From the NCBI RefSeq assembly GCF_009882945.1, contig NZ_WTUY01000003.1, positions 62,001 through 126,000 on the forward strand: DNA of 64,000 bases. The letters run 5' to 3'. Every line of letters begins with the position of its first letter. Position 1 is the stretch's first letter. Origin of the DNA: Alcanivorax sp. DP30 (GTDB taxonomy: Bacteria; Pseudomonadota; Gammaproteobacteria; Pseudomonadales; Alcanivoracaceae). A program made the position numbers and the translations under genes. Shown here one piece after another: positions 46,565-55,429 of this stretch. The notes under the pieces are model-generated. The model was not told the origin of the DNA. It worked only from the letters and a program-made list of their open reading frames with translations, and did no database searches.

Positions 46565-47731
46565 TCAGCTTTCTGCCTGATCCTCGATCACTTTCAATAA
46601 CCGATCCGGGCCCAGTTCCACCGGCTTCGGCTCACCGGGCAATTCCCAATGACCGGCATGACGCTCGTCAGGCTTGCTGTCCATCAATGGGAGGCTGGTG
46701 AGATCGGCCAGGGCATCACGGAACAAATCCGTGCGGTAGCACTGCGCGGCAAACGTCTGCTTTTCTTCCAGAGAGCATTGCCGCCAGCGCTGCATTTCTT
46801 CCAGCATGAAACGGGCATCCGAACGCCAGGGGAAATTGGCATGGAAACCGGCAAACACATGGAAATGATGCGCCGGAAACGGCTGACCGGTTAGCCCACC
46901 CGGCAAGCGCTGACTGAACGGCGCACGAATGATTTCCGCCGGCACATCCAGCCACGCCGGATGCGCCAGCAATGACAGACTGTCCACCAGATTTTCATCG
47001 GCATAACAGGCCGCTTTATACAGGGCACGCAACATGGCGCGGTGTTCATCCGGGTGGCGGGCCACCCAATCGCGTGACACGGCCAGCACCTTCTCTGGCG
47101 CATTTTCCCAGATCTGATAGCCCGACAGGATACAGTGCCCCGCTCCGGTGAGCGCCGCCAGACTGTTCCAGGGCTCCCCCACACAGAAGCCATCGATATG
47201 CCCCATGCGCAGGTGATCTACCATCTGCGACGGCGGCAAGACCACCAGTTTCACATCATGATCCGGGTCCAGCCCGGCCACACTCAGCCAATGCCGAAGT
47301 TGGTAGCTGTGGCAGGAAAACGGGAAAACTACCGCCAACACCAGAGGGGCCTCGCCTCCACTTGCGCGTGCCGCCACCAGCTTGTTCATGGCGCTAGCCA
47401 TGTCGTTGGCCGTGGGCCCTTCGGACAGTGCACACAACCCCTGAAACAACATGGGAGACACCGTAATGGCGTTACCGTTCAGGCCCATGGAAAAGGCGGT
47501 GGCCAGAGGTTTCTTGATGCAGCCCAGCCCCAGAGAGGTGGCCAGCATCATTGGCGCCAGCATGGGCGCGGCATCCAGCTGGCCCACCAACAGGCGATCA
47601 CGCAGACTGGCCCAGCTCCATTCCGGCTGCAATTCCACATCCAGACCTTCAGCGGCGAAAAAACCCGCTTCCTGAGCGACGGCAAGGGGAAGGCTGTCTG
47701 TCAGCGGCATATAGCCGATACGGATTTTCAT
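46565..47731 (-). CDS. nasS: Nitrate sensor NasS (NrtA-like)
   Basis: A 388-residue protein homologous to the nitrate-binding lipoproteins NrtA/CmpA but without a signal peptide, so it is cytoplasmic. It starts MKIRIGYMPLTDSLPLAVAQ and keeps ligand-site segments (SMGLNGNAITVS, GFCVGEPWN). In Azotobacter, Pseudomonas and Paracoccus, NasS binds nitrate or nitrite and otherwise holds the antiterminator NasT inactive. nasT is just upstream. The start overlaps the stop of a small reading frame (ATGA) at 47728. Confidence 0.9.
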   Translation of the reverse strand: MKIRIGYMPLTDSLPLAVAQEAGFFAAEGLDVELQPEWSWASLRDRLLVGQLDAAPMLAPMMLATSLGLGCIKKPLATAFSMGLNGNAITVSPMLFQGLCALSEGPTANDMASAMNKLVAARASGGEAPLVLAVVFPFSCHSYQLRHWLSVAGLDPDHDVKLVVLPPSQMVDHLRMGHIDGFCVGEPWNSLAALTGAGHCILSGYQIWENAPEKVLAVSRDWVARHPDEHRAMLRALYKAACYADENLVDSLSLLAHPAWLDVPAEIIRAPFSQRLPGGLTGQPFPAHHFHVFAGFHANFPWRSDARFMLEEMQRWRQCSLEEKQTFAAQCYRTDLFRDALADLTSLPLMDSKPDERHAGHWELPGEPKPVELGPDRLLKVIEDQAES

Positions 47732-47883
47732 GAGTCCTGCTCCGCCAGTACCTGACGCCGAACACTGGGTGCCGGACGCCGTAAAGGTTCACACAATTCA
47801 ACGGGAGGCCTTGCCCTGCTGACCGGTTTGGAGGAACTATCCACCAAACTACGGGACTTTTTCAAAGGCATCACACGTCGCAT
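47728..47883 (-). CDS. Possible 51-residue arginine-rich protein between nasT and nasS
   Basis: The ATG at 47883 has an ideal AAGGAG seven bases upstream. The frame continues for 51 codons and ends with an ATGA overlap on nasS, which is the layout of a real, translationally coupled gene. The product is rich in Arg, Ser and Pro (MRRVMPLKKSRSLVDSSS), with no membrane segment. I know no homologue. It may be a short regulator, or a leader that couples nasS translation. Confidence 0.5.
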   Translation of the reverse strand: MRRVMPLKKSRSLVDSSSKPVSRARPPVELCEPLRRPAPSVRRQVLAEQDS

Positions 47884-47932
47884 GTTTTCTCCTTGTTTTG
47901 CGTCAGGCATCCGACTTCAGGCCTCCAGCATT

Positions 47933-48592
47933 TCATCCCTGGGCCTTCAGCATCTCTGCATAATCCAGTACTGAACGGGCCACCTGTATCAGGGGCTGGC
48001 CGGTATTCATGGCCTGGCGTCTCAGGGTGCTGTAGGCATCCTGTTCATTGAGGCGGCGGCGCTGCATCAACAGTCCTTTCGCCCGTTCGATAATCTTGCG
48101 CTCAGCCAACGCTTCCCGGGTTTCTTCCAGTTCTTCCCGCAGAGCCTGGTATTCCCGGAACCGGGCAGTGGCCACCCGCATCACGCCACGCACCCGGGTC
48201 AGGTCGGTTTCACCGGCCACATAGGCACTCACACCGGCACGCAGGGCCGCCACCACCAGCTCTTCATCATCCTGATTACAGAACATGACCATGGGGCGCG
48301 GAATATCCCGCTGCACCAGCGCCATGCTTTCCAGAGTGTCACGATCCGGAGCATCCATATCCACGATAACCACATCCGGATTGCTGCTGCGCACCTTCTC
48401 CGCCAGGCCGGCGGCGCTGGTCAGACGGCACAGGATCTCGTGGCCCTCATCAATGAGAGCCCGCTCGAGGATCGCGGCGCGCGGTGGCTGGTCATCAACC
48501 AGCATGATTTTCAGAGCCATAACGTCGGGGGCATCCGAACCAAAAGAGTTACCGGATTGATTTGCAACGGTTGTGCCAGTCACGTCTTCCAT
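47933..48592 (-). CDS. nasT: ANTAR-domain antiterminator NasT
   Basis: A 219-residue response-regulator-like protein. The N-terminal receiver (KIMLVDDQPPRAAILERAL, with D in VIVDMDAPD) is followed by an ANTAR RNA-binding domain at about 150-210 (AERKIIERAKGLLMQRRRLNEQDAYSTLRRQAM). ANTAR proteins bind pairs of short hairpins and prevent a terminator from forming. The partner is NasS. A matching leader lies upstream of nrtA (53677-53799). A shorter form could start at the ATG at 48520. The upstream region has NtrC-type boxes. Confidence 0.92.
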   Translation of the reverse strand: MEDVTGTTVANQSGNSFGSDAPDVMALKIMLVDDQPPRAAILERALIDEGHEILCRLTSAAGLAEKVRSSNPDVVIVDMDAPDRDTLESMALVQRDIPRPMVMFCNQDDEELVVAALRAGVSAYVAGETDLTRVRGVMRVATARFREYQALREELEETREALAERKIIERAKGLLMQRRRLNEQDAYSTLRRQAMNTGQPLIQVARSVLDYAEMLKAQG

Positions 48593-48633
48593 AACCTATT
48601 GTTTTCAAGTGTGTTTTATTTTTCACCAATAAA

Positions 48634-48665
48634 GCACCGGAAAAGTGCACGCAAACAGTGCACTT
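48634..48665. promoter_or_regulatory. Overlapping NtrC-type boxes upstream of nasT
   Basis: Two matches to GCAC-N7-GTGC overlap: 48634-48648, and TGCAC-N7-GTGCA within the perfect 8-bp inverted repeat 48643-48650/48658-48665. A third half (GGTGC) follows at 48669. They lie 42-74 bases before nasT. No correctly spaced sigma-54 promoter was found between them and the gene. Confidence 0.6.
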
Positions 48666-49086
48666 CCCGGTGCCAAAACGACCGGTTTCAGGCGGACATC
48701 AATAGTCCGCTGCGTCGATCATCGCCATCCGCTTCTGGCCCTGCGCTTCCATGCTGCCCTTGAATAGCAGCCTGAGGCCCGGATCATCGGTAAGTGGAAC
48801 AGGGCTGCTGCCTGGCCCGCGATGCTTCCAATCAACGCTCTTGTGCCTGTGCAATCGGTTCCGGAGTCATGGAGTTTCCTTGTGGTAAACGCATTGGGTG
48901 TTTGGCGAGTCAACGCAAAAGCTTGAACGGCGCCGCCCCCCTCCCACACAACAGCGGCCTCAACCTGATATCGGCAGAGACCTCTCGGCGGCATCCCCTC
49001 AACCTGCTTGCCAAGTCCAACTCATGAAATCCAGATGTCATGGATGCCCATACTCCAAGCGCGGACCGACCTGACAATGCCGCAGA
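48666..49086. other. Non-coding stretch between nasT control region and porin
   Basis: No gene with a convincing ribosome-binding site or family likeness is seen. Short open frames on both strands are rich in Arg, Ala and Ser, as expected by chance in G+C-rich DNA. The porin gene ends at 49087 without a clear terminator. Confidence 0.5.
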
Positions 49087-50265
49087 TCAGAATTTCAGTT
49101 CTGCCCAGGCCCAGTACTTGCTGGTATCAGACTTGAAGTCATCGGCGCTGTAGTCGGCGTATTTCAGACCCACCACGTAATTCTGTCCGATCGGGCGCGC
49201 TACCAGCACATTGGTTTCCGTACCGTAGTCAGTGCTACCTTCGTTGGACTTGAAGTCATGGAACACGGCCAGCAGTTTGAAGCCAGCCACCTTGCCGCCC
49301 ACAGACACGAAGGTATCTTCCAGACCATCCGCCGGGGTCGCCAGGAACTGATCTGACCAACCGTTAAAGGCATGCTTGGTAGCCAGTGGGGTCTGGAACG
49401 CGACAGTACCGTCATCGGAACCAAGCACTTCCTGTGCCACTTTTACTGTCACTCCAGCCACTTGTGCGCCCAGCTCGGCAAAGTAGTACTCGGTATCACC
49501 GGCTTCTACTTCCTGCTGCGCCCCTTCCAGCGTCAGCAACAGTTTCAGGGAATCCAGATCAAAGGCACCGGCATAACGCAGACCGAAAGTGTCGTTGTCG
49601 GAATCGGGCACATTGTCGGTTTCCAGCAAATAGCCGTAAGCAGTTAGAGAGCCACCCGGCGCGCCGGCCCAGCTTGCATTGAACAGATAGTTGGACGTAT
49701 TGGCGTCATACAGGGGGGTGATGCCGTTCACCTGGGTCAGGTACGCCGTGGAAAATTTCAGATCACCGACACCATAATCCAGCTTGGCGCCGTCAAACGT
49801 TTGTTCGTCCTGACGCCACCCCACATTGCCCACAAAGCGCGCGTTGTCATAAATGATGCGTTGACGACCGTACGTAGCGACCAGACCTTCCAGCGCATCG
49901 CTACCGGTATAGCGGATGGCTGCGCGGTTCAGTTCGGTGACTTCCGGATCCGCAATGATCGGGTAGCCCGCCTGCTCCGGGGCAAAGTTATCCACCTGGC
50001 CAACGATACGGGTGTCTTCGAACTCACCCATCACATCAAAACCGTAGAGCTTGCCACTCTGGTAACCCAAACGGGTACGCAGAGTGAGCGCCTGACCTTC
50101 ATCAGTGACGCCATCAATGTCCACTTCTTCATACCGCAGGCGCATGTTCAGCAGTGGTGTACCGTCTTTCAGTGCGGTGATAAAGGCGTCGTCTTCGGCG
50201 TTAGCTGTACCTGAAAAACCTAGCGTGGACAGAAGGACACCGGCAGCAATGGCAGAATATTTCAT
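49087..50265 (-). CDS. Outer-membrane porin-like beta-barrel protein
   Basis: A 392-residue exported protein. The signal peptide runs MKYSAIAAGVLLSTLGFSGTANAED, with cleavage after ANA. The mature chain consists of alternating amphipathic strands and ends in WAWAELKF, the C-terminal phenylalanine used for outer-membrane barrel assembly. It fits the alginate-export/OprB-like porin families only loosely. It is the last gene after nrtA–nrtB–nrtD on the same strand (about 125 bases after nrtD), so I infer a nitrate-linked outer-membrane channel. A tandem ATG at 50268 is an alternative start. Confidence 0.8.
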   Translation of the reverse strand: MKYSAIAAGVLLSTLGFSGTANAEDDAFITALKDGTPLLNMRLRYEEVDIDGVTDEGQALTLRTRLGYQSGKLYGFDVMGEFEDTRIVGQVDNFAPEQAGYPIIADPEVTELNRAAIRYTGSDALEGLVATYGRQRIIYDNARFVGNVGWRQDEQTFDGAKLDYGVGDLKFSTAYLTQVNGITPLYDANTSNYLFNASWAGAPGGSLTAYGYLLETDNVPDSDNDTFGLRYAGAFDLDSLKLLLTLEGAQQEVEAGDTEYYFAELGAQVAGVTVKVAQEVLGSDDGTVAFQTPLATKHAFNGWSDQFLATPADGLEDTFVSVGGKVAGFKLLAVFHDFKSNEGSTDYGTETNVLVARPIGQNYVVGLKYADYSADDFKSDTSKYWAWAELKF

Positions 50266-50392
50266 CATCGTTTCCTCAACACTTCCCAAAATTAAAAAGT
50301 TAACGTCGTAAATTCAGGGCGCACCTTCCCTGTTCCCGCTTTTCGGTGCGCGAAAAAAGCGGAAGAGTTAATCCAGGTTTTATGCGTTTAAA

Positions 50393-51232
50393 TCAGGCCC
50401 GTTTACGTGCCGCCTCAGCGTTTTCGCTATTGCGTTTCGGCATCGGCTCTACCTTGCGCTGCTTCTCATACAGGAACTGAAGCACCTGCTGACGGCAGCG
50501 TACAAAGGTCGCGTCATCCGCCAGCGCAAGGCGATCCCGTGGACGTGGAATATCCACATCGAGAATTTCGCCGATGGTGGCGGACGGGCCATTGGTCATC
50601 ATTACAATGCGGTCGGACAGCAATACCGCTTCATCCACATCGTGGGTGATCATGATTACCGTGGTTCCGAGTTGTGCATGGATTTCCATCAGGGAATCCT
50701 GCAAGTGAGCACGGGTCAGGGCATCCAGTGCACCAAAGGGTTCATCCATGAGCAGCACCTGGGGCTGCATGGCCAGCGCCCGGGCAATCCCGACACGTTG
50801 CTTCATGCCACCGGAAATTTCGTCCGGCTTCTTGTGCATGGCATGGGCCATGTGAACCAACTCCAGGTTATGCTCCACCCAGTCACGAATTTCCGTCTTG
50901 CTTTTGGTCTTCTTGAACACCTGCTTGACCGCCAGCTCCACATTTTCGAATGCGGTCAGCCAGGGCAGCAGCGAATGGTTCTGAAATACCACTGCCCGTT
51001 CCGGACCCGGTTCAGTCACTTCATGCTTGTCCAGAATCACACCACCATCGGTGGCCTGAAGCAGGCCCGCGACGATGTTCAGTACGGTGGATTTACCGCA
51101 TCCGGAGTGACCGATCAGCGAGACAAATTCGCCGGACTCTATTTTCAGATTCACATCTTTCAGCGCTTCGAACTGGCCTTTCGGCGTGTCGAATTTCATG
51201 CCGACGTTGGAGAGTTCCAGTAATGCTTTCAT
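50393..51232 (-). CDS. nrtD: Nitrate ABC transporter ATP-binding protein
   Basis: A 279-residue ATPase of the nitrate/sulfonate/taurine type. It shows Walker [11 protein letters not shown]-loop [17 protein letters not shown], signature [16 protein letters not shown], Walker [13 protein letters not shown] and H-loop MITHDVDEA. It lacks the C-terminal nitrate-sensing domain of cyanobacterial NrtC. It lies 16 bases after the permease gene and uses AGGAG before its ATG. With nrtA and nrtB it forms the importer. Confidence 0.92.
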   Translation of the reverse strand: MKALLELSNVGMKFDTPKGQFEALKDVNLKIESGEFVSLIGHSGCGKSTVLNIVAGLLQATDGGVILDKHEVTEPGPERAVVFQNHSLLPWLTAFENVELAVKQVFKKTKSKTEIRDWVEHNLELVHMAHAMHKKPDEISGGMKQRVGIARALAMQPQVLLMDEPFGALDALTRAHLQDSLMEIHAQLGTTVIMITHDVDEAVLLSDRIVMMTNGPSATIGEILDVDIPRPRDRLALADDATFVRCRQQVLQFLYEKQRKVEPMPKRNSENAEAARKRA

Positions 51233-51248
51233 GTCGTTTCTCCTATCC

Positions 51249-52250
51249 TTAGCGCTGCACGGAAGATTTGTCCCACACCAGAGCGCGCTGCAGCATGAGC
51301 ATCAGGCGATCCAGCAGGAAACCGATCAGACCAATCACGATCACGGCCACCATGATCCGGCCCAGAGACTGGGAACTGCCGTTCTGGAATTCATCCCAGA
51401 CGAATTTTCCCAATCCCGGGTTCTGCGCCAGCATCTCTGCGGCAATCAGCACCATCCAGGCAATACCCAGACTCAAACGCAGACCGGTGAACATCATTGG
51501 CAGCGCAGAGGGCAGTACGATCTTGCGTACATGGCTCAGCGCGTTAAGACGCAGCACCATAGAGACATTGGTCAGATCCTGGCTCACAGATGTCACCCCC
51601 ACCGAAGTGTTCATCAGGGTCGGCCACAGACAGCAGAGCGAGACGGTGAACATGGACGTCAGGAACGACTTGGCCACCAGTGGATCATCCGTGACATACA
51701 CCGCACTCACCACCATGGTTACCAGCGGCAACCAGGCCAGCGGCGAAACCGGCTTGAACAGCTGAATCAGGGGGTTCATGGCCGCATGGGCTGTGCTGCT
51801 CAGGCCGATAACAATGCCCAGAGGAATCGCGATCGCGGAGGCCAGCAGGAAGCCACTCATTACCGTGATCAGGCTGGTGCCAATCTGATCAAAGAACGTC
51901 GGCGCACCGGTGTAACTCCGGTAAACCGGTTCCCATTCCGGCTGCTGCTGCAACCGGGAGGCAATGTATTTTTCCTGGCGTTCATGGAATGCCGCTTCCT
52001 TGGCTCGGGACGCCTGGTGCTCATCCACCAGAGATCCCGCCTGCTCCCAGACATCAACCGGTCCCGGGAACTGCCCCAGCGAGGTGTCAATACGCTGGGC
52101 TGCCAGTTGCCAGAGCAACAGGAAGGTCGCGATACCCATCACCGGCCAGATCAATTGGCGCAGCAGTGCCTGCCACTGGTCACCAGTCATCTTGCCGGTG
52201 GCCAACGCGCGGTAGGGTTCCATCCAGGTCGGGAAAGTCAGGGTCACCAT
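51249..52250 (-). CDS. nrtB: Nitrate ABC transporter permease
   Basis: A 333-residue inner-membrane permease with about six helices. A long periplasmic or cytoplasmic insert at about 70-125 is rich in charged residues. The EAA-type loop LNALSHVRKIVLPSALPMMFTGLRLSLGIAWMVLIAAEM is characteristic of the NrtB/TauC group. The ATG at 52250 follows GAGGAG. It lies 28 bases after nrtA and 16 bases before nrtD. Confidence 0.92.
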   Translation of the reverse strand: MVTLTFPTWMEPYRALATGKMTGDQWQALLRQLIWPVMGIATFLLLWQLAAQRIDTSLGQFPGPVDVWEQAGSLVDEHQASRAKEAAFHERQEKYIASRLQQQPEWEPVYRSYTGAPTFFDQIGTSLITVMSGFLLASAIAIPLGIVIGLSSTAHAAMNPLIQLFKPVSPLAWLPLVTMVVSAVYVTDDPLVAKSFLTSMFTVSLCCLWPTLMNTSVGVTSVSQDLTNVSMVLRLNALSHVRKIVLPSALPMMFTGLRLSLGIAWMVLIAAEMLAQNPGLGKFVWDEFQNGSSQSLGRIMVAVIVIGLIGFLLDRLMLMLQRALVWDKSSVQR

Positions 52251-52278
52251 GATTGCTTCTCCTCAGGTGAGCGCGCCC

Positions 52279-53640
52279 TTAAAGCGCGTCACCCTCTTTC
52301 AGGCCAATCGGAAACTTCGCCAGGTAGTCGTTAGGCTTGCGGCCGTCGTAGGTGATGTTGTCGATAAAGCCTTTCTGCGGCGGCTTGAAGCCGTCTTCAG
52401 AGGCGAAATCGGGGAACTGGTCAGCCGGGATCTTGCCTTCGGCGATCAACGCCTTGGCAGCCTGGGCATAGATGTCCGGGCGATAGACTTTCTTGGCCAC
52501 ATCCATGTACCAGCTATCCGGCTTGGTATCGCTGATCTGGCCCCAACGACGCATCTGGGTGAGATACCAGATGGCATCGGAGTAGTAGGGATAGGTGGCG
52601 TTGTAACGGAAGAACACGTTGAAATCCGGCACCTCACGCACGTCACCTTTTTCGTACTCGAAGGTGCCGGTCATGGAGTTGGCGATCACGTCATAGTCCG
52701 CGCCTACATAGTTCGGCTGGGACAGAATCTTCACCGCTTCCGGGCGGTTGGCGTTGTCGTTCTCATCCAGCCACTTGGCCGCACGGATCATCGCCTTGAC
52801 GACACGTATGTGAGTGTTCGGATACTTGTCGGCCCAGCCCTTGCTCACACCGAATACTTTTTCCGGGTTGTTTCTCCAGATTTCATAGTCGGTAATCACC
52901 GGTACACCGATACCCTTGAAGACCGCTTGCTGGTTCCAGGGCTCACCCACGCAGTAGCCATAAATAGTGCCGGCTTCAAGGGTGGCCGGCATTTGCGGCG
53001 GCGGCGTCACGGACAGCAGCACATCAGCCTGCAGCTGGCCACTGGTGTCGCCCTTGTGCGGCGCGTAGTAACCGGGATTCAGGCCACCGGCAGCCAGCCA
53101 GTAACGCAGCTCGTAGTTATGGGTGGATACCGGGAATACCATGCCCATGTTGAAGGGCTTGCCTTCGGCCCTGTATTTCTCGACGACTGGCTTCAGGGCG
53201 TCGGCCTTGATCGGGTGCACCGGCTTGCCGTCTTTCTCCGGAATGTTCTTCTTCATTTCTTCCCACACCGCATTGGAAACGGTAATGCCGTTACCGTTCA
53301 GATCCATGCTGAATGCGGTAATGATGTGGGCTTCGGTGCCGTAGCCGATGGTGGCACCCAATGGCTGGCCAGCGAGCATGTGCGCGCCATCCAGCTGACC
53401 GTCAATGACCCGGTCCAACAGCACTTTCCAGTTGGCCTGGGCTTCCAGGGTCACGAACAACCCTTCTTCTTCAAAGAAACCTTTCTCATAGGCCACAGCG
53501 AGCGGTGCCATATCTGTCAGCTTGATGAAGCCGAACTTCAAGTCAGCCTTTTCCGGCCAGCCCACAGAGTCGTTCGCCATGGCGTTGGCCGAGAGCCCCA
53601 GCGTCAGTGCAGTCATTGCTGTGCGAATAAACTTTTTCAT
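52279..53640 (-). CDS. nrtA: Nitrate-binding protein NrtA
   Basis: A 453-residue periplasmic protein with signal peptide [24 protein letters not shown]. Conserved ligand-site segments are [41 protein letters not shown] and [17 protein letters not shown]. It delivers nitrate to NrtB–NrtD. There is no lipobox, unlike the cyanobacterial lipoprotein. It is the first gene of the transport operon. It is preceded by a sigma-54 promoter and a hairpin/terminator leader, so expression should depend on nitrogen status and on nitrate through NasS–NasT. Confidence 0.94.
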   Translation of the reverse strand: MKKFIRTAMTALTLGLSANAMANDSVGWPEKADLKFGFIKLTDMAPLAVAYEKGFFEEEGLFVTLEAQANWKVLLDRVIDGQLDGAHMLAGQPLGATIGYGTEAHIITAFSMDLNGNGITVSNAVWEEMKKNIPEKDGKPVHPIKADALKPVVEKYRAEGKPFNMGMVFPVSTHNYELRYWLAAGGLNPGYYAPHKGDTSGQLQADVLLSVTPPPQMPATLEAGTIYGYCVGEPWNQQAVFKGIGVPVITDYEIWRNNPEKVFGVSKGWADKYPNTHIRVVKAMIRAAKWLDENDNANRPEAVKILSQPNYVGADYDVIANSMTGTFEYEKGDVREVPDFNVFFRYNATYPYYSDAIWYLTQMRRWGQISDTKPDSWYMDVAKKVYRPDIYAQAAKALIAEGKIPADQFPDFASEDGFKPPQKGFIDNITYDGRKPNDYLAKFPIGLKEGDAL

Positions 53641-53676
53641 CTGTCTTCCCTCTTTTGCCAGCTATCGCGCAGGCAT

Positions 53677-53799
53677 AAAAAAAGCGCTCAGGGAATCCCG
53701 TCATCGTTGACCGGATGCCTTGAGCGCCTTTGCTCGAATCTGCTCGTGATCGCCATTGATCACGAAGATGTATTGGGATCACAGCGCTGTTGCTGTGAT
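53677..53799 (-). promoter_or_regulatory. NasT (ANTAR)-controlled attenuator leader of the nrt operon
   Basis: Read on the minus strand there are three structures. Hairpin A is an 8-bp stem, 53799-53792 with 53785-53778, loop AACAGC. Hairpin B is a 7-bp stem, 53764-53758 with 53751-53745, loop AATGGC. The last is a long intrinsic terminator (53727-53684, GCGCTCA...TGAGCGC) with seven T. Two six-base-loop hairpins before a terminator is the known ANTAR target. Loop B has the consensus A1 and G4; loop A has A1 only. Confidence 0.85.
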
Positions 53800-53810
53800 G
53801 TCCTGACTAA

Positions 53811-53827
53811 GGCAATTGCTGTGCCAA
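53811..53827 (-). promoter_or_regulatory. Sigma-54 promoter of the nrt operon
   Basis: The minus strand reads TTGGCACAGCAATTGCC, an excellent match to TGGCAC-N5-TTGC with the GG and GC exactly 10 bases apart. Transcription would start near 53800, right at the first leader hairpin. Confidence 0.88.
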
Positions 53828-53993
53828 CTTTGAAAACCTCCTGTTTTCATAGGGTTAACGATTCACCCTGCCTGCACTCACGATGACCACGCCCATAAAT
53901 TGCACAAGCGGCACTGTTGTGAATCATTTCTCGGTCACCAAAATGCGTCACTGCCATGCAGCAAAGCCGAACACACCCCGCAGAGCCTCTTTT

Positions 53994-54010
53994 TGCGCCA
54001 GCATGGTGAA
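53994..54010. promoter_or_regulatory. Degenerate NtrC-type site upstream of the sigma-54 promoter
   Basis: TGCGCC AGCAT GGTGAA differs from TGCACC-N5-GGTGCA at two or three positions. It lies about 195 bases before the expected start, a usual enhancer distance. The rest of 53828-54155 shows no gene. Confidence 0.35.
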
Positions 54011-54155
54011 AAAATGACGCACCGGTTGCGACCAAAGGCCAATTATCACTGAGGGAAATAATGAACATCATTCGAAAGGTGCAGAGCAACACCCTGCGAC
54101 CTGCTAGGCTGCACCTCACATGACAACAGCCCCGATGATTGACCGAGAGCCCAAC

Positions 54156-55310
54156 ATGGCCCAACACGACAAAGACGCCCTTCGCATTGCCCTGGCCGGC
54201 GCCTTCAGTCTGGTCATTGCCCTCGGTATTGGTCGCTTTCTCTTTACCCCCGCCCTGCCCGACATGATTGCCGATACCGCACTGACGGCGGTGAGTGGCG
54301 GCTATCTGGCGGCGGTGAACTATGGCGGTTATCTACTGGGTGCCATGCTTGCCATGCTGGTACCAGCCCATCGTGCGCGCACTGCTTTTTGGGCTGCTCT
54401 GTGGGTCAGTGTTATCTCCAGTGTGCTAATGGGGCTCAGCGATACCTTTATGCCCTGGGCCATCAACCGTTTTCTGGCCGGGGTGGCCAGCGCCATTATC
54501 ATGGTCAACGGCTCCGCCCTGGTGCTCGGCGCCCTGCCCAACCATCTGCGCGCCCGGCTGGGCAACATTCATTACGCCGGCATTGGCCTGGGTATCAGCA
54601 TCGCCGCCCTCACCGTGGCGCTGGTGGAATCCCTGCAAGGGAGCTATCCCTTCATGTGGTTTGCCTGCGGCGCGCTGGCGCTTGGCTTCATGGCGTTTCT
54701 GCGCGTGATTCCCGCCCTGCCCCACGCCAGTGAACATGCCCATACCCGCGTACCGGTGAACCGCAAGGCGCTGGGTTTCCTCATTGCCAGTTATTCTCTT
54801 GCCGGGTTCGGCTACATCACCAGCACCACTTACCTGCCGGTGATCGCCAAACAACAACTGCCCGGACTGGACAGCGCCGCCTTCTATACCTGGCTTGCCG
54901 TGGGTCTGGCGGCCATCCCCGCCAACCTGCTGTGGGGCAAACTGGCCAGCCGTGCCGGCGAACGCAATGCGTTAATGATGGCGTTAATCGTCCAGGCCAT
55001 TGGCGTCAGCGCCCCCGCCTGGCTCCCGGGTCTTGCTGGGCTGGTCACCAGCGGTCTGCTGGTAGGCGCCACCTTTACCGCCGTTGTGGCCCTCAGCATG
55101 TACTGCGGTCGTCAACTTGCCCCCCACGCCGCCAGCATGGCACTGGGCGCGCTGACGGCCTGTTATGGCATCGGGCAGATACTGGGGCCGGTGGTCACAG
55201 CAAGGATGCTGGAAAGCAGTGGCAGTTTTGCACCGGGATTGCTGGGAGCGGCGGTCGCGCTGATTGGGGCTGCGGTGCTGTTACTCCCCCTGAGTCAGGA
55301 GCGGTTCTAG
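54156..55310 (+). CDS. YbfB/YjiJ-family MFS transporter
   Basis: A 384-residue membrane protein with 12 predicted helices. The first-helix region ALAGAFSLVIALGIGRFLFTPALPDMI and the SYSLAGFGYITSTTYLPVIAKQQLPG segment at helix 7 are characteristic of the YbfB/YjiJ subfamily. Substrate unknown. The ATG at 54156 has GAGAG six bases upstream. An ATG at 54120 would add 12 residues. It is divergent from the nrt operon but its own function need not relate to nitrate. Confidence 0.85.
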   Translation: MAQHDKDALRIALAGAFSLVIALGIGRFLFTPALPDMIADTALTAVSGGYLAAVNYGGYLLGAMLAMLVPAHRARTAFWAALWVSVISSVLMGLSDTFMPWAINRFLAGVASAIIMVNGSALVLGALPNHLRARLGNIHYAGIGLGISIAALTVALVESLQGSYPFMWFACGALALGFMAFLRVIPALPHASEHAHTRVPVNRKALGFLIASYSLAGFGYITSTTYLPVIAKQQLPGLDSAAFYTWLAVGLAAIPANLLWGKLASRAGERNALMMALIVQAIGVSAPAWLPGLAGLVTSGLLVGATFTAVVALSMYCGRQLAPHAASMALGALTACYGIGQILGPVVTARMLESSGSFAPGLLGAAVALIGAAVLLLPLSQERF

Positions 55311-55429
55311 GGAGCGCTGCAGCTCTTCATACCGTGCGCCCCATGCATGTTGACGGCGATTCCTGAATAATAGAACGCAAGTGCAGAATCATGGTGCAGG
55401 CAGACACCAACCATCATCAGGGGGAATCC

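Noticed and set aside
48655-48680. Possible sigma-54 promoter (TTGGCACCGGGAAGTGC on the minus strand) before nasT
   Set aside because: The GG to GC spacing is 11 rather than 10 bases, and the match coincides with the NtrC-type boxes.
48719-48994. 91-codon minus-strand frame between nasT and the porin
   Set aside because: No ribosome-binding site, and Arg/Ala/Ser-rich composition typical of random G+C-rich DNA.
52249-53886. 545-codon plus-strand frame opposite nrtA
   Set aside because: nrtA is unambiguous, and the plus frame even runs through the attenuator leader.
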